DNA of 64,000 bases from Flaccisagitta enflata (Eukaryota > Chaetognatha > Sagittoidea > Aphragmophora). The translations under genes were made by a program, and so were the position numbers. The stretch is from assembly GCA_965153355.1 (NCBI GenBank), contig OZ231127.1:23312001-23376000 (forward strand), written 5' to 3'. The notes below the pieces were generated by a model. That model did not search any database. It worked only from the letters and a program-made list of their open reading frames with translations, and was not told where the DNA came from. This document shows, piece by piece, positions 40,299 to 51,839 of the stretch (its first letter is position 1; every line of letters starts with the position of its first letter).

Positions 40299-40605
40299 TA
40301 GGGTGGTCCCGAATTGGGTCAAATTTCATAAATTGATATACTTGAGCCCTTTGCTCAAATATCCAATAAAAGAAGGATTTCTCACAGGCTGGGGTGTGAA
40401 ATCAAACAAGAAACCTTGTCGGCAAAACCATAGGCTTGCTATGGGGATATTTTTATTGCCATAGGAAGCCTATAGTTTTGCCGCCATGGTTTAATCTTCA
40501 AATTCAGATCTCTACTTGTGGGAAAACCTTCTTATTTAAGACATTTATGCAAAAAACTAGAGTATATCATTTTTTGAAATTTGACCCCATTTCGTGACCA
40601 CCCTA
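40299..40605. mobile_element. 307-bp hAT-like MITE with perfect 8-bp target duplication
   Basis: The termini are TAGGGTGGTC and GACCACCCTA, with longer imperfect inverted ends (GGGTCAAATTTCA and TGAAATTTGACCC). GCATTCAG flanks it at 40291-40298 and 40606-40613. It sits inside an older tag-hairpin-like copy (GATGGGTGGACAGG before it, CCCTCATCCACAACC after it). Confidence 0.88.
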
Positions 40606-40690
40606 GCATTCAGCCCTCATCCACAACCTAACCCCCTCTCACACACGAACATACAGAAAGAGTATAAAAAACTCTTGTTTTCCGTTTTTT

Positions 40691-40923
40691 AAGTGCGTCC
40701 TTGCACTTCTTTAAAAGGTCAAGTCTGTCGGTTGGTCGGTCGGCCGGTCACGCAAACGTTTGAAATGTGGAAAACGGCTGATTCCAACGTATTTCTTCAT
40801 TCCTATCACCTTTTCTGCCTTACCACATTCATTTTCATTCATTCATTCATTCATTCCTCAAAAAGTTCATTCACAAATTCTTAATCAAGCGAGGCGCACT
40901 TATTGGCCTTAACTTGGCCTTGT
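40691..40923 (+). mobile_element. Tag-hairpin family copy, AAGTGCG tag
   Basis: It has the hairpin AAGTGCGTCCTTGCACTT, a GGTCGGTC tract, and the far end GAGGCGCACTTATTGGCC with AACTTGGCCTTGTT. The far CGCACTT is the inverse of the AAGTGCG stem. Confidence 0.8.
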
Positions 40924-41023
40924 TGACTTATTCACTTGCTGAGTACCAGGCCCAAAAATGTTCACGGGAAAAAAACCTGACGGACATGGTTCATGCGCAT
41001 TTGAAATCTTCAGATCCTCTCGC

Positions 41024-41205
41024 TGTAACACGACCACCCCAGTTGCGTGCGGGTGGGCAGGAGCAGTGCAAGAGAAGGTAACTAAAGCATTTGGGCAATG
41101 GGCAGGAGCAGTAGGCTCATAAAGCTCAAAAATGGCGAAAAAGTTTAAAGGGGACCAACCGACGGACCAACATAGCGGGGTGTAGAGTCGCGTTGCAAGC
41201 GACTA
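41024..41205 (-). mobile_element. Tag-hairpin family copy cut by a later insertion at its terminus
   Basis: It has the far tag AGTTGCGTGCGGGTGGGC, a GACC tract and the end hairpin AGTCGCGTTGCAAGCGACT. The element 41206-41981 enters at the TA of the usual GACTAAA end. Confidence 0.8.
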
Positions 41206-41981
41206 CAGGGTGTTTCAAGTGAGTTGCAACATAAAGAATCGACATATCTCTGCTTTTAGGAACTCAAATCAATTTCTGAAAAAAGTTCTATAAAGATCTT
41301 GGTCTTCAGTTTTTTGACACCAAACCTCATCTTTAAGTGATTGATAGATGTGTGTCAGTAAAAAATCAAAAAAACAGTCATTTCCAGTGAGAAATCATCT
41401 TTTTTATAAATGTACCTAGCAGTAGCTTACTTTAAGTGCTTGCCATTTTTAAACAAATTGAGCTAGAACCCTGGGATTGGTCTCAAATGAAAGATAATTT
41501 AACATAGATCGCTCATCTGCTTTGAAATCAGGGAAAGTTTGAATATTTAATAACTTTTTTAATAATTTTGGTCAAACATCATCAAAACATTTTTTGCAAT
41601 TTTTGCACAGGTCAATCAAATTTTTCTTAAATATGGAAAATCTACCAAATTATTAAAGAGATCTGAAATCTATGACAAATTATCTGTCATTTGAGACCAA
41701 TCCCAGGGTTCTAGCTCAATTCGTTAAAAAATGGCAAGCAGTTAAGGAGAGCTACTTCCAAGTACAGTAGGAAGTAAAAAGATGAAAATTGATAAGGACA
41801 GAAATCACATATATTGTTCTCAGATATGTGGCGTCTAGACAAGTTATTCGATTATCATGAAATTTTGCATGGCAAAACTGAAGACCAAGATCTTTGAAGA
41901 ACTTTTTTCAGAAATTGATTTGAGCATCTAGAAGCAGAGATATGTTGATTCTTTATGTTGCAACTCACTTGGAACACCCTG
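41206..41981. mobile_element. 776-bp foldback element with TA target duplication
   Basis: The termini are CAGGGTGTTTCAAGTGAGTT and the near-inverse AACTCACTTGGAACACCCTG, flanked by TA on both sides (41204-41205, 41982-41983). Inverted arms extend well over 100 bases. It is a Tc1/mariner- or pogo-type non-autonomous element by target and terminus. Confidence 0.85.
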
Positions 41982-42065
41982 TAAATAACAGCGACACACT
42001 CTCGGTTAAAAAAAGATAATAAGTATTTATATCGCTTTGTTTCATGTTTTCCGACATAAGTGGAA

Positions 42066-42279
42066 GAAGTGATGCGGCGTCACAATATCTTTGTGGATGA
42101 GTGGACAGGGCATCCAACCTCCATCCACACCTGAACACCCACCCACCCAAGCACAAACATACACAAAAGTATTTAAAATGCTCGTTTTTCCACTTTCGAC
42201 TTGATCACCTTGGATGGACCAATGGACCAACGGACCAATGGACAGACAAAGCCTCTTATAGAGTTGAGTTTCCGCAACT
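42066..42279 (-). mobile_element. Tag-hairpin family copy, old variant
   Basis: It has GTGGATGAGTGGACAGGGCA, a GGACCAATGGACC tract, CCTCTTATAGAGTTG and the end TTTCCGCAACT. Confidence 0.7.
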
Positions 42280-42318
42280 AAAGATATTTTGAATCATCGA
42301 CACACTCGCTCATATATA

Positions 42319-42325
<7 letters not shown>

Positions 42326-42392
<67 letters not shown>
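42326..42392 (+). repeat. (GT)n microsatellite
   Basis: A pure GT array. Confidence 0.97.
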
Positions 42393-42394
<2 letters not shown>

Positions 42395-42454
42395 TGTGTG
42401 TAAGTGTGCCCGTTTCTGTGCGTGTGTGTGACCATTGACTCTTGAAATTGAAGA

Positions 42455-43770
42455 GGTTTGATCTGAAAATTTACAGGGAGGTACGTTTTGAATTGATACA
42501 ATTCTGAAGTTTCTGACCACATAAAAAGGTGTTGCCGTGGAAAAAATGGGCATTGCATTAGACCCTAACAAGTCATCCAAGGATCGCACATGGTCAGCGG
42601 TACCCGATGCCCTGCTTAGAGTGATTAGCTGAAAAAGTGGAGTGAGAGCAGGGCAGCGGCCCCAAAGGGCCGATGTCCTGTAGGACACAGGGGTGAATTT
42701 CCATAAGTCCTGAGAGAGCATATTTGGGGTAATTTTCCATAATATTCATTGGGAATTTTGAATTTTTCTCAATTTTTTATCAATTTGCCATGTTATTCAA
42801 TGGGAATTTGAGGCCTGAGAGGCTGGATTTAGGGCCCGAGAGGCTGGATTTGAGGCCTGAGAGGCTGGATTTGAGGCCAAAGAGGCTGGATTTGAGGCCT
42901 GAGAGGCTGGATTTGAGGCCTGAGAGGCTTGAGAAGCTTCAAAGGGGGGGGGTACGTACGGACGGAAGGATGTACATAATTTTTAGCCCCTGTGTCCTAC
43001 AGGACATCGGCCCTTTGGGGCCGCTGCCCAAAAACTGCCAAAAATAGGCTTTTAAGCACCGATGCGGCTTGAAAAAGAGAAGGGCCAATCAGAAAATTTA
43101 CAGGGAGGTACATTTCAATTGATTTACTAATTTCAGGCTACCCAGTAGGATGATATCGTTGTAAAAATGAGCGTTTGACCCTAAAAACTGCTCAAAAAGG
43201 CTTAAAAACCCTATTGAGGCTTGAAAAAGAATAGGGCCAATCTGAAAATTTACTGGAAGGTGCAATTTGAACAGATACACTCAATTCTGGCCTCACCAAA
43301 GTGCGTTGTTGTTGAAAATATGAGCATTTGACCCTAAAAACTGCTGAAAAATGGCTTTAAAACACCATTGAGGCTTGAAAAAGAGTAGGGCCAATTTGAA
43401 AATTGACAGGAAGGTGAATTCTGAATAGATACACTTGATTCTGGCCTCACAATAGGGCGTTGTTGTTGAAAATATGGGCATTTGACCCAAAAAATTGCTT
43501 ACAAATGGCTTTAAAACGGCTTTTAAACACAATTGAGGCTTAAAAAAGAGTAGGGCCAATCTGAAAATTTACAGGAAGGTGTATTCTGAATAGATATACT
43601 TGATTCTGGCCTCACACTAGGGTGTTACCATTGAAAAAATGGGTATTTGACCCTAAAAATTGCTTAAAAATAGCTTTAAAACACCATTGAGGCTTTTAAA
43701 AGAGTAGGGCCAATCTGAAAATTTACAGGAAGGTGCATTCTGGATAGATACACTCCATTCTCTACAAATA
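42455..43770 (+). repeat. ~155-bp tandem satellite, about six units, interrupted
   Basis: GAAAATTTACAGG(A/G)AGGT recurs at about 42465, 43092, 43244, 43398, 43562 and 43716, with GGGCCAATCTG before it and GGCTTGAAAAAGA further upstream. The gap between the first two is filled by the 42570-43035 foldback. Confidence 0.85.
42640..43035. mobile_element. Foldback element with GCAGCGGCCCC ends around a 21-bp minisatellite
   Basis: GGGCAGCGGCCCCAAAGGGC with GATGTCCTGTAGGACACAGG (about 42652-42693) is inverted at about 42988-43030. Between them GAGGCCTGAGAGGCTGGATT repeats about six times (42808-42930). Confidence 0.8.
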
Positions 43771-43851
43771 TTTTTTTTCAAAAAAATTTTTTTTACCTTT
43801 TTTCAAGATGCCCTTAAGGCAATTTCCTTAAGATGGCCTACAGAATATTTT

Positions 43852-45030
43852 TAGCCGCGTGCAAGCGACTCTACACTTTGCCGTGTCGGTCGGTAGGTCG
43901 GTCGGTAGGTCGCTTGGTAGGTCGGTCCGTCGGTCCGTCACATTTTTGAAATAATGACTTTTTAAGGTTTTTTTAAGGTAATATAAGGTACTCTAGGGTA
44001 TTTTAGGGTACTTTAGGGTACTTTAGGGCACTTAAGTTATTCTAGGTACTTAAGGTACTTTAGGGTACTTTCAGGTATTTTTGGGTACTTATAGGTACTT
44101 TTGATGATTTTTGATTAATTTTGGGTATTTTAGGGTATTTTTGGGTATATTTTGGTATTATTGGGTATTTTTAGGTATTTTTGGATATTTTATGGTATTT
44201 TTTGGGTATTTTTGTGTATTTTTGAGCATTTTTGGGTGTTTTTGACACAAGAAATGGTTTCTTTAGATATTTTTAGGTATTTTTTGGTATTTTTTTAATG
44301 TATTGATGAATTGATATTTTAAAAACATTTTGCGACATTATTGAACATTGCGGAACATTTTGGAGCATTGTGGAACATTTTGGAGCATTATGGAACATTG
44401 TGGAACATTTTGGAACATTGTGGAGCATTGTGGAAATTGCGTCGTGGAAATTGGGTTGTGGAAATTGCGTTGTGGATTGTAAGATAGGAAAGAAAGGAGG
44501 GAGGAAGGCAGAAAGGAAACAGCAGTATGTATGTATGTATGTAAGTATGTAAGTATGTAAGGAAGTAAGTAAGTATGTAAGTATGTAAGTAAGTATGTGA
44601 GTATGTAAGTAAGTATGTATGTAGGTATGTAAGTATGTAGTATGTATGTGAGTATGTAAGTAAATATGTAAGTATGTTTGCATGTAAGTATGTAAGTATG
44701 TAAGTATGTAATTATGTAAGTAAGTATGTAAGTATGTAAGTATGTAAGTAAGTAAGTATGTAAGTATGTAGTAAGTAAGTATGTAGTATGTTAAGTATGT
44801 AGTATGAAGTTATGTAAGTATGTAAGTATGTATGTATGTAAGTATGTATGTATGTATGTATGTAAGTATGTATGTATGTAAGTATGTAAGTATGTAAGTA
44901 TGTAAGTATGTATGTAAGTATGTAAATATGTAAGTATGTAAGAAGGTAAGTATGTAAGTATGTAAGTATGTATGTATGTATGTATGTATGTAAGTAAGTA
45001 TGTATGTATGTAAGTATGTATGTATGTAAG

Positions 45031-45081
<51 letters not shown>

Positions 45082-45123
45082 GTACGTATGTATGTAAGTA
45101 AGTATGTATGTAGTATGTAAGTA

Positions 45124-45155
<32 letters not shown>

Positions 45156-45514
45156 TGTAAGTATGTAAGTATGTAAGTAAGTAAGTATGTAAGTATGTAA
45201 GTATGTAAGTAAGTAAGTAAATATGTAAGTATGTAAGTAAGTATGTAAGTAAGTATGTATGTAAGTATGTAAGTATGTATGTAAGTAAATATGTAAGTAT
45301 GTAAGTATGTAAGTATGTAAGTATGTAATTATGTAAGTAAGTATGTAAGTATGTAAGTATGTAAGTATGTAAGTATGTATGTAAGTATGTAAGTATGTAG
45401 TAAGTAAGTAGGTAGTATGTTAAGTATGTAGTATGAAGTTATGCAGTTGTGTGTAGTATGAAGTTGTGTAGTTTTGTGTAACTTAGCACGCGACTGTTGG
45501 CCTGTTGGGCTTGT
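43852..45514 (+). mobile_element. Tag-hairpin family copy with ~1.5-kb internal minisatellites
   Basis: It starts AGCCGCGTGCAAGCGACT, then a CGGTCGGTAGGT tract. GGTACTTTAGG / GGTATTTTTG repeats (about 43980-44290) and TGGAACATTT repeats (about 44340-44470) lead into a long (GTATGTAA)-type array (about 44524-45440). It ends AGCACGCGACTGTTGGCCTG then TTGGGCTTGTT, the family's far end. Confidence 0.75.
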
Positions 45515-45645
45515 TAAAATGCACACAAAAAATTCAGTAGATAGCCCTGACTGAGCTGAGTTAAAATCTGTGCCCATTGATCACTGAATGAACAGTAAGT
45601 CGGTCAAAAAACCTCAAGTAGGTTTTCTTGGGTCAATGACTTGGT

Positions 45646-45648
<3 letters not shown>

Positions 45649-45677
<29 letters not shown>
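45649..45677 (+). repeat. Poly(A) run
   Basis: About 29 A residues, possibly the tail of a retrocopy, though no body was recognised. The flanking 45690-45979 has two decayed tag-hairpin-like fragments (GGACAGGAGCAG and GACC tracts). Confidence 0.6.
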
Positions 45678-45679
<2 letters not shown>

Positions 45680-46064
45680 GGATGGACGGCAATATCAGTC
45701 GAGCGTGGGTAGGAGCAATAATGCGGTAGAACATGCAAGCACTATGGTAGGAGCGGCGGTGCAAAAAAATGTCTGAACAATGAACAAACCAACGGACGGA
45801 CAGACCCAAATGTGACTCATAGATAGCACATGAGTGAAAACAAGGTTTGCGGGTGGACAGGAGCAGTGATGTAGTAGGCCATTCAGGCACTTAGGCTGGG
45901 CAGGCAAAGCGAAAACACAAAAATCGATGTACAGAGAGTGAACCGACCAATAGACCAACCAACTGACGGAAACTACTCAATAACCCTGATGCCATCAACA
46001 CGGCCTTTACTTATTGGTTAGTATGTCTATCTATCTTTCTTTTTAGCTATGCCATCCTTACATC

Positions 46065-46229
<165 letters not shown>

Positions 46230-46635
46230 TGCATTTGTGCGCATATGCCTGTGTGTCTGTGTTTGCGTGTCTGGAACTCAGGGTTAGCGTGGGTGTCTGC
46301 GAATTCGTTTGTATATGCTTGTGTGACTAAGAAAACTCTCTACAATATCCATTACGGCTTTAAGGTGAACACGCCTTACAGGACAACAGTTTCAGTTTCA
46401 ATCTACGTGTATCGCTATTGCACATATTTGGTCAATTACATATCATCATTATTACAAAGAAACATTTAAAAATCACTTCCAAAAATGAGATCAAAGGTTT
46501 GCGAGGGCTGTTCCAGGAGCAACCAGCCAGAAGTCGATCTTTCGTGCCGTTTTCTTCTTGACATTTTTTTCCGTTTCTGTAAAGAGCAAAGGGAATTTAC
46601 ATAACCTAACCACTTATTTACCACCCATGGAGAAA

Positions 46636-46820
46636 AACAAGGCCGGATACGCTGCTACCCAAGTCGCACGCGGGTGGGCAGGGGCGATATATGAGGTCAC
46701 TAGACCATTCAGGCATGGGCAGTGGGGTCAAAAAATAAAAATCATGAAAAAAGTAAAGTGTGACTGACCAACCAACGGACGGACGGACAAAGGGGGATAT
46801 AGAGTCGCATGGATGCGACT
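46636..46820 (-). mobile_element. Tag-hairpin family copy
   Basis: It has AACAAGGCCGGATACGCTGC, the far tag AGTCGCACGCGGGTGGGC, a GACGGACC tract and the end hairpin AGTCGCATGGATGCGACT, then AAAAA. Confidence 0.9.
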
Positions 46821-46837
46821 AAAAAACTTATTCTTTT

Positions 46838-47090
46838 TAGGTTGGCCATGGCACCTCTATTAGAATTTAGAGGCTCTGTCTGTCGGTCGGTCGGTCGGTC
46901 CATCACACTCAAATAAGAATAATATATAATGTTTGAAATCACTTGTGCATTATGGACGGACCGATAGATGGACAGACCGACAGACCAACAGACAGACAGA
47001 CAGAATGACGGATGGACAGATGGACGGACTAAGCCTCTTATAGAATTGCGTGTCCGCAACTAACAAGGCCGTATCCACGGCGGTACAATT
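46838..47090. mobile_element. Decayed tag-hairpin fragments, head to head
   Basis: A + orientation start (GAGGCTCTGTCTGTCGGTCG) faces a - orientation end (CCTCTTATAGAATTGCGTGT, CCGCAACT). AACAAGGCCGTATCCACGGC follows. Confidence 0.6.
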
Positions 47091-47137
47091 GTCCGATCAT
47101 CTGTGATCTTTTGTTTTCAAGACTTTTTAAGCGGTTT

Positions 47138-47750
47138 TTGGGCAGCGGCCCCGAAGGAGACGAAGTCCTGTAGAACACATGGGGACTTTCGTTCGTCCGT
47201 CCGTCCATCCGTTCATTTGTCTGTCCCCCCCATCAGGCCTCTCAGGCCTCAAATCAAGCCTCTCAAGCCTCAAATCTGGCCTCTCAGGCTTGAAATCTGG
47301 CCAGTCAGGCCTCAAATCTGGCCTCACAAGCCTCAATTCCAGCCTCTCAAATCCGGCCTCTCAGGCCTCATCTGGCCTTGAAGGCCTCAAATCTGGCCTA
47401 TCAGGCCTCACACCTGGCCTTGCAGGCCTCAAATTAGCCCTCTCAGGCCTCAAATTAGCCTTCTCAAATCTTAGATCTAGCCTCTCAAGCCTCAAATCCA
47501 GCTTCTCAAATATGGCCTCTCAGGCCTCAAATCTGGCCTGGCAGGCCTCAAATCCAGCCTGTCACACCTGATGGCCTCAAACCTGGCCTCCTGAGCCTCA
47601 ATTTAGCCATGGAAAAGCCTTCATAGTCTTGAAGGCCTTCAATCAGCTGATTATAGCATCTCATCAACATTTTCAGGCAGGACGAACAAAAGTCCCCCTG
47701 TGTTCTACAGGACTTCGTCCCCTTTGGGGCCTCTGCCCTGCTACCCCTCA
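47138..47750. mobile_element. Foldback element with GCAGCGGCCCC ends around a ~22-bp minisatellite
   Basis: GGGCAGCGGCCCCGAAGGAG and AAGTCCTGTAGAACACATGG (about 47141-47182) are inverted at about 47694-47742. Between them are about 18 diverged units of CTCAGGCCTCAAATCTGGCC. The family is the same as 42640-43035, with the minisatellite read on the other strand. Confidence 0.85.
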
Positions 47751-47823
47751 CACAAATTCACAATCTTGCAAAGCAGGGCAACAGCTATCGCTGACCACAT
47801 ATTGCCCTTGGGCGACCTGTTTA

Positions 47824-47920
47824 AATTAGGGTTAGGGTTGGGTTTAGGGTTAGGGTAGGGGATAGTTTTAGGGTTAGGGTTAGGGACAGGGTTAGCTTTA
47901 GGGCTAAGTGTTGGCTGGGT
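47824..47920 (+). repeat. Interstitial telomere-like (TTAGGG) repeats, degenerate
   Basis: About a dozen TTAGGG or near-TTAGGG units are interspersed with TTTAGGG, GGGTTGGG and similar variants. Confidence 0.85.
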
Positions 47921-48051
47921 TTAATGTATTACGGCCCAAAGCTATTCGAATTAAATTCGCTCTGGCGGAGGATTCGGAAATAAAAACAAAATCGTGCAGG
48001 GAATCATTCATTTTGTCCCAATAACGCAAAATATGCCTGTAAACGCCAAAA

Positions 48052-48124
48052 AAAGCTGACGCAGACGGACCGACGGACCGACCGACCGACTTAGCGGGTC
48101 ATAGAGTCGCGTAGCACGCGATTA
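48052..48124 (-). mobile_element. Tag-hairpin family fragment
   Basis: It has a GACGGACCGACC tract, GCGGGTCATAG, and the end hairpin AGTCGCGTAGCACGCGATT. Confidence 0.75.
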
Positions 48125-48302
48125 AGAATTAACAAGGACCTCACACCATATGTAGATTGATAATATCCAGTTGTCCAGTGTCCACAACAGCTCTTCTTGC
48201 CCACGTTATCTACGAGATTCGATTCATAGGGAGACCTTCCACTACCCAATCTGTCGCAATCGCACCTAATGAGAAGCAAAACGAAACAACTTTTTGCTTC
48301 AT

Positions 48303-49991
48303 CCCTCACATGCATATCTTCAGCTAGCTGCGTTATTTCTTGTAAGAAAAAAAAAATCGTTGAGGGTGGCAAAAAAAAAAGTGATTTCTATGTAAAATTG
48401 CATCAGGATTTCATTTTTGATGTTTTTAGGGCCCTACGAGGGGGCCCCTAGAAACGCACAAAAAAAAACAGCCAAAAATAGCCTATTTTGGCTATTTTTG
48501 TTGAAAATTTTTTGCTTTATGAGACCCCAACCCCCAAATTTTTTTGGTGGTGATACTTCTTGATGTAAGAGACTGAAAAAAAAATGATCATGATGGTAAG
48601 TGATGGTTGGGGTACCTAAAAAGGCCCAAAAAGGGCCCGTAAAACATAGAAATATCACTTTTTTATTCATTGCGCGTCTAAAAATGCTTGGATTCCTACA
48701 AAATTTGAAATGGAACTTCTCATTTTATGCAACAATCTTCCTGCAAAGTTTTGTGGCCACTTTTGAACAGCTTCATGTTGAAATTATGCTCCAAAAAACA
48801 AAATTTGGTAAAAAAAAAACCAATTTTTGAGTATTCTTACATGAAAACACTATTTCAAGGTCCCTGAATCCAATTTTTTTTTTGAAAATGGTTAGTCATG
48901 CATCTTGAGAGATCCCAGAAAAAATTTCAGCAGATATTTCCAAAAAATGGCCGAGTTATTACGGTTCAAAATGACCTGGTAAATGAAAAAAAACACAATT
49001 TTGTAACTTCAAGGCTGTAGAACTGAAAAATTATACTAAAAGTACCTGGAAAATAGACAAATTAAAAAGAAAATGCATGGGGAATTCATTACTGGTAGTT
49101 TGGGGGCTCTACAAGGGGGCCCCTGGAAACACACCCCCAAAAAAAGCTAAAAATGGCCTATTTTGGCTATTTTTTTTTAAATTGTCTTGTTTAAAGAGAC
49201 CCAATCCTTCCAAATTTGTTTGGGCTATACTTCTTGATGTAAGAGACTGATGGAAAGAGAATCATGATGGTAGATGATGGTTGGGGTACCTAAAAAGGCC
49301 CAAAAGGGGCCCGTAAAACATAAAGATATCATTTTTTTATTCACTGCGCGTCCAAAAATGCTTGGATTCCAAAAAAATTTGAAATGGAGATTCTCATTTT
49401 ATGTAAAAAGCTTTTGAACAGATTCATGGTAAAATTATACTAAAAAAAAACAAAATTCGCCCGAAAATAAGCCAATTTTTTAGTTTTCTCACACGTAGAC
49501 ACTATTTCAAGGTCATGGAATCCAATTTTTGTCGCGTGCACGCGACTCTACAACCCGCTTTGTCTGTCCCTCTGTCCGTCCGTCAGTCCGTTGGTCAAAC
49601 ATTATTCTTTTTATTACTTTTAGTTATTCTTAGTCATTCTAGGCCATTTTTAGTCATTCTAAGTCATTCTAAGTTATCGTAAGTCATTGTGACAAGGAAG
49701 CAGTGATAAAGAGCAACCAAATGATCGACTGGATGGACAAACAGGTTAAGGGAACAAATAATTGATGGACTGACGGATGGAAAGACCAAGTTATACAGTT
49801 GGGTGCACTTCACTATATACTTCCCGTTTTCAACGTTTTAGGCGAGTCGTCTTTTCATCAACCAACAATAAACGACAGAAACAGATTTATTGCCAAGACT
49901 TGTGTTTCGAGTCGAATTTTCTTTTTACGTATCACCAGTCTCCTACTCCCCACTACCTCCCCCTTCTCTCTCTCTCTCTCTTTCTTCTCTT

Positions 49992-50022
<31 letters not shown>

Positions 50023-51277
50023 CTCTGTCACTCACTGCCCTCTTTCCATTTTTATCCCTCCTGTTATGATCTTTGTGTCTGGTATAGTTGTAATCCACTA
50101 TATCAGACCCAAGAGTAATGGTTTTAGGGGCCCTTTTTGAAGTAATTTTGTTTGAGCATAATTTTACCATGAAGCTGTTCAAAAGTGACCAAAAAATTTT
50201 GCAGGAAGCTATTTATATGAAATGAGAATTTCCATTTCAAATTTTTTAGGAATCCAAGCATTTTCGGACGCAGTGAATAAAAAAAATGATATCTTTATGT
50301 TTTACGGCCCTTTGGGCCTTTAGGTACCCCAACCATCACCTACCATCATGATTCTCTTTCCATCAGTCTCTTAATCAAGAAGTATAGCCAAAAAAATTTG
50401 GAAGGATTGGGTCTCTTTTGAACAAGAGTCTTTACAAAAAGCCAAAATAGGTCATTTTTAGCTTTTTTTGGGGGGTTTTTCCAGGGGCCCCTTTATAGAG
50501 CCCCCAAACCACCAGTAATGGATTCCCCATGCATTTTCTTTTTAATATGTCTATTTTCCAGGTACTTTTTGTATGATTTTTCAGTACTAAGGTTACAAAA
50601 TTGTGTTTTTTTTTCATTTACCAGGTCATTTTGAACTGTAATAACTCACCATTTTTTGGAAATATCTGCTGAAATTTTTTCTGGGATCTCCCAAGATGCA
50701 TGACTAACTATTTTCAAAAAAAAATGGATCTAGGACCTTGAAATAGTGTTTTCATGTAAGAAAACTCAAAATTGGTTTTTTTGGGTTGAATTTTTTTTTT
50801 TTAGTATAATTTCAACATGAAGCTGTTCAAAAGTGGCCACAAAACTTTGCAGGAAGCTTGTTGCATAAAATGAGAAGTTCCATTTCAAATTTTGTAAGAA
50901 TCCAAGCATTTTTAGACGCGCAATGAATAAAAAAGTGAAATTTTTATGTTTTACGGGCCCTTTTTGGGCCTTTTTAGCTACCCCAACCATCACTTACCAT
51001 GATGATCATTTTTTTTTCAGTCTCTTACATCAAGAAGTATTACCACCAAAAAAATTTGGGGGTTGGGGTCTCATTAAGCAAAAAATTTTCAACAAAAATA
51101 GCCAAAATAGGCTATTTTTGGCTGTTTTTTTTGGTGCGTTTCTAGGGGCCCCCTCGTAGGGCCCTAAAAACATCAAAAATGGATTCCTGATGCAATTTTA
51201 CATAGAAATCACTTTTTTTTTGCCACCCTCAAAGATTTTTTTTTTTTACATGCTAGCTGAAGATATGCATGTGAGGG
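48303..51277. mobile_element. ~3-kb foldback element with ~1.2-kb inverted arms
   Basis: CCCTCACATGCATATCTTCA at 48303 is inverted at about 51258-51277. The arms (about 48303-49510 and 50140-51277) share GGGCCCTACGAGGGGGCCCC, GGTTGGGGTACC and other blocks in inverse order. The left arm holds two diverged copies of one module (about 48430-48900 and 49100-49525). A truncated tag-hairpin copy (49529-49700) lies in the centre. No transposase was recognised. Confidence 0.8.
49529..49700 (+). mobile_element. Tag-hairpin family copy, truncated
   Basis: GTCGCGTGCACGCGACTCT and a CTGTCCGTCC tract are followed by TTAGTCATTCTA-type repeats. No far end was found. Confidence 0.75.
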
Positions 51278-51355
51278 TCATCAATTGATCTGTTACTTTA
51301 TCCATCAGAACATTGGACAGCTGTCCCAATTGTTTGTTACTGCAACTGTCTGATG

Positions 51356-51688
<333 letters not shown>

Positions 51689-51839
51689 CTCTTTGGCTCA
51701 CCTCTAGGCATCGGTGTTGTCCCTGATGCATTTTCACCCCCAAGAACAGTCATTGTTCAAATGATCAAAACATAGCTTAATATCTTGTAGCAACTAAATA
51801 ATTACCCGAGCGAAAGAAAAAGAATCAAGAAAAAGAAAA

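Noticed and set aside
49943-50182. Open frame in the centre of the 48303-51277 foldback
   Set aside because: It is driven by a (CT)n tract read on the minus strand, with no transposase motif.
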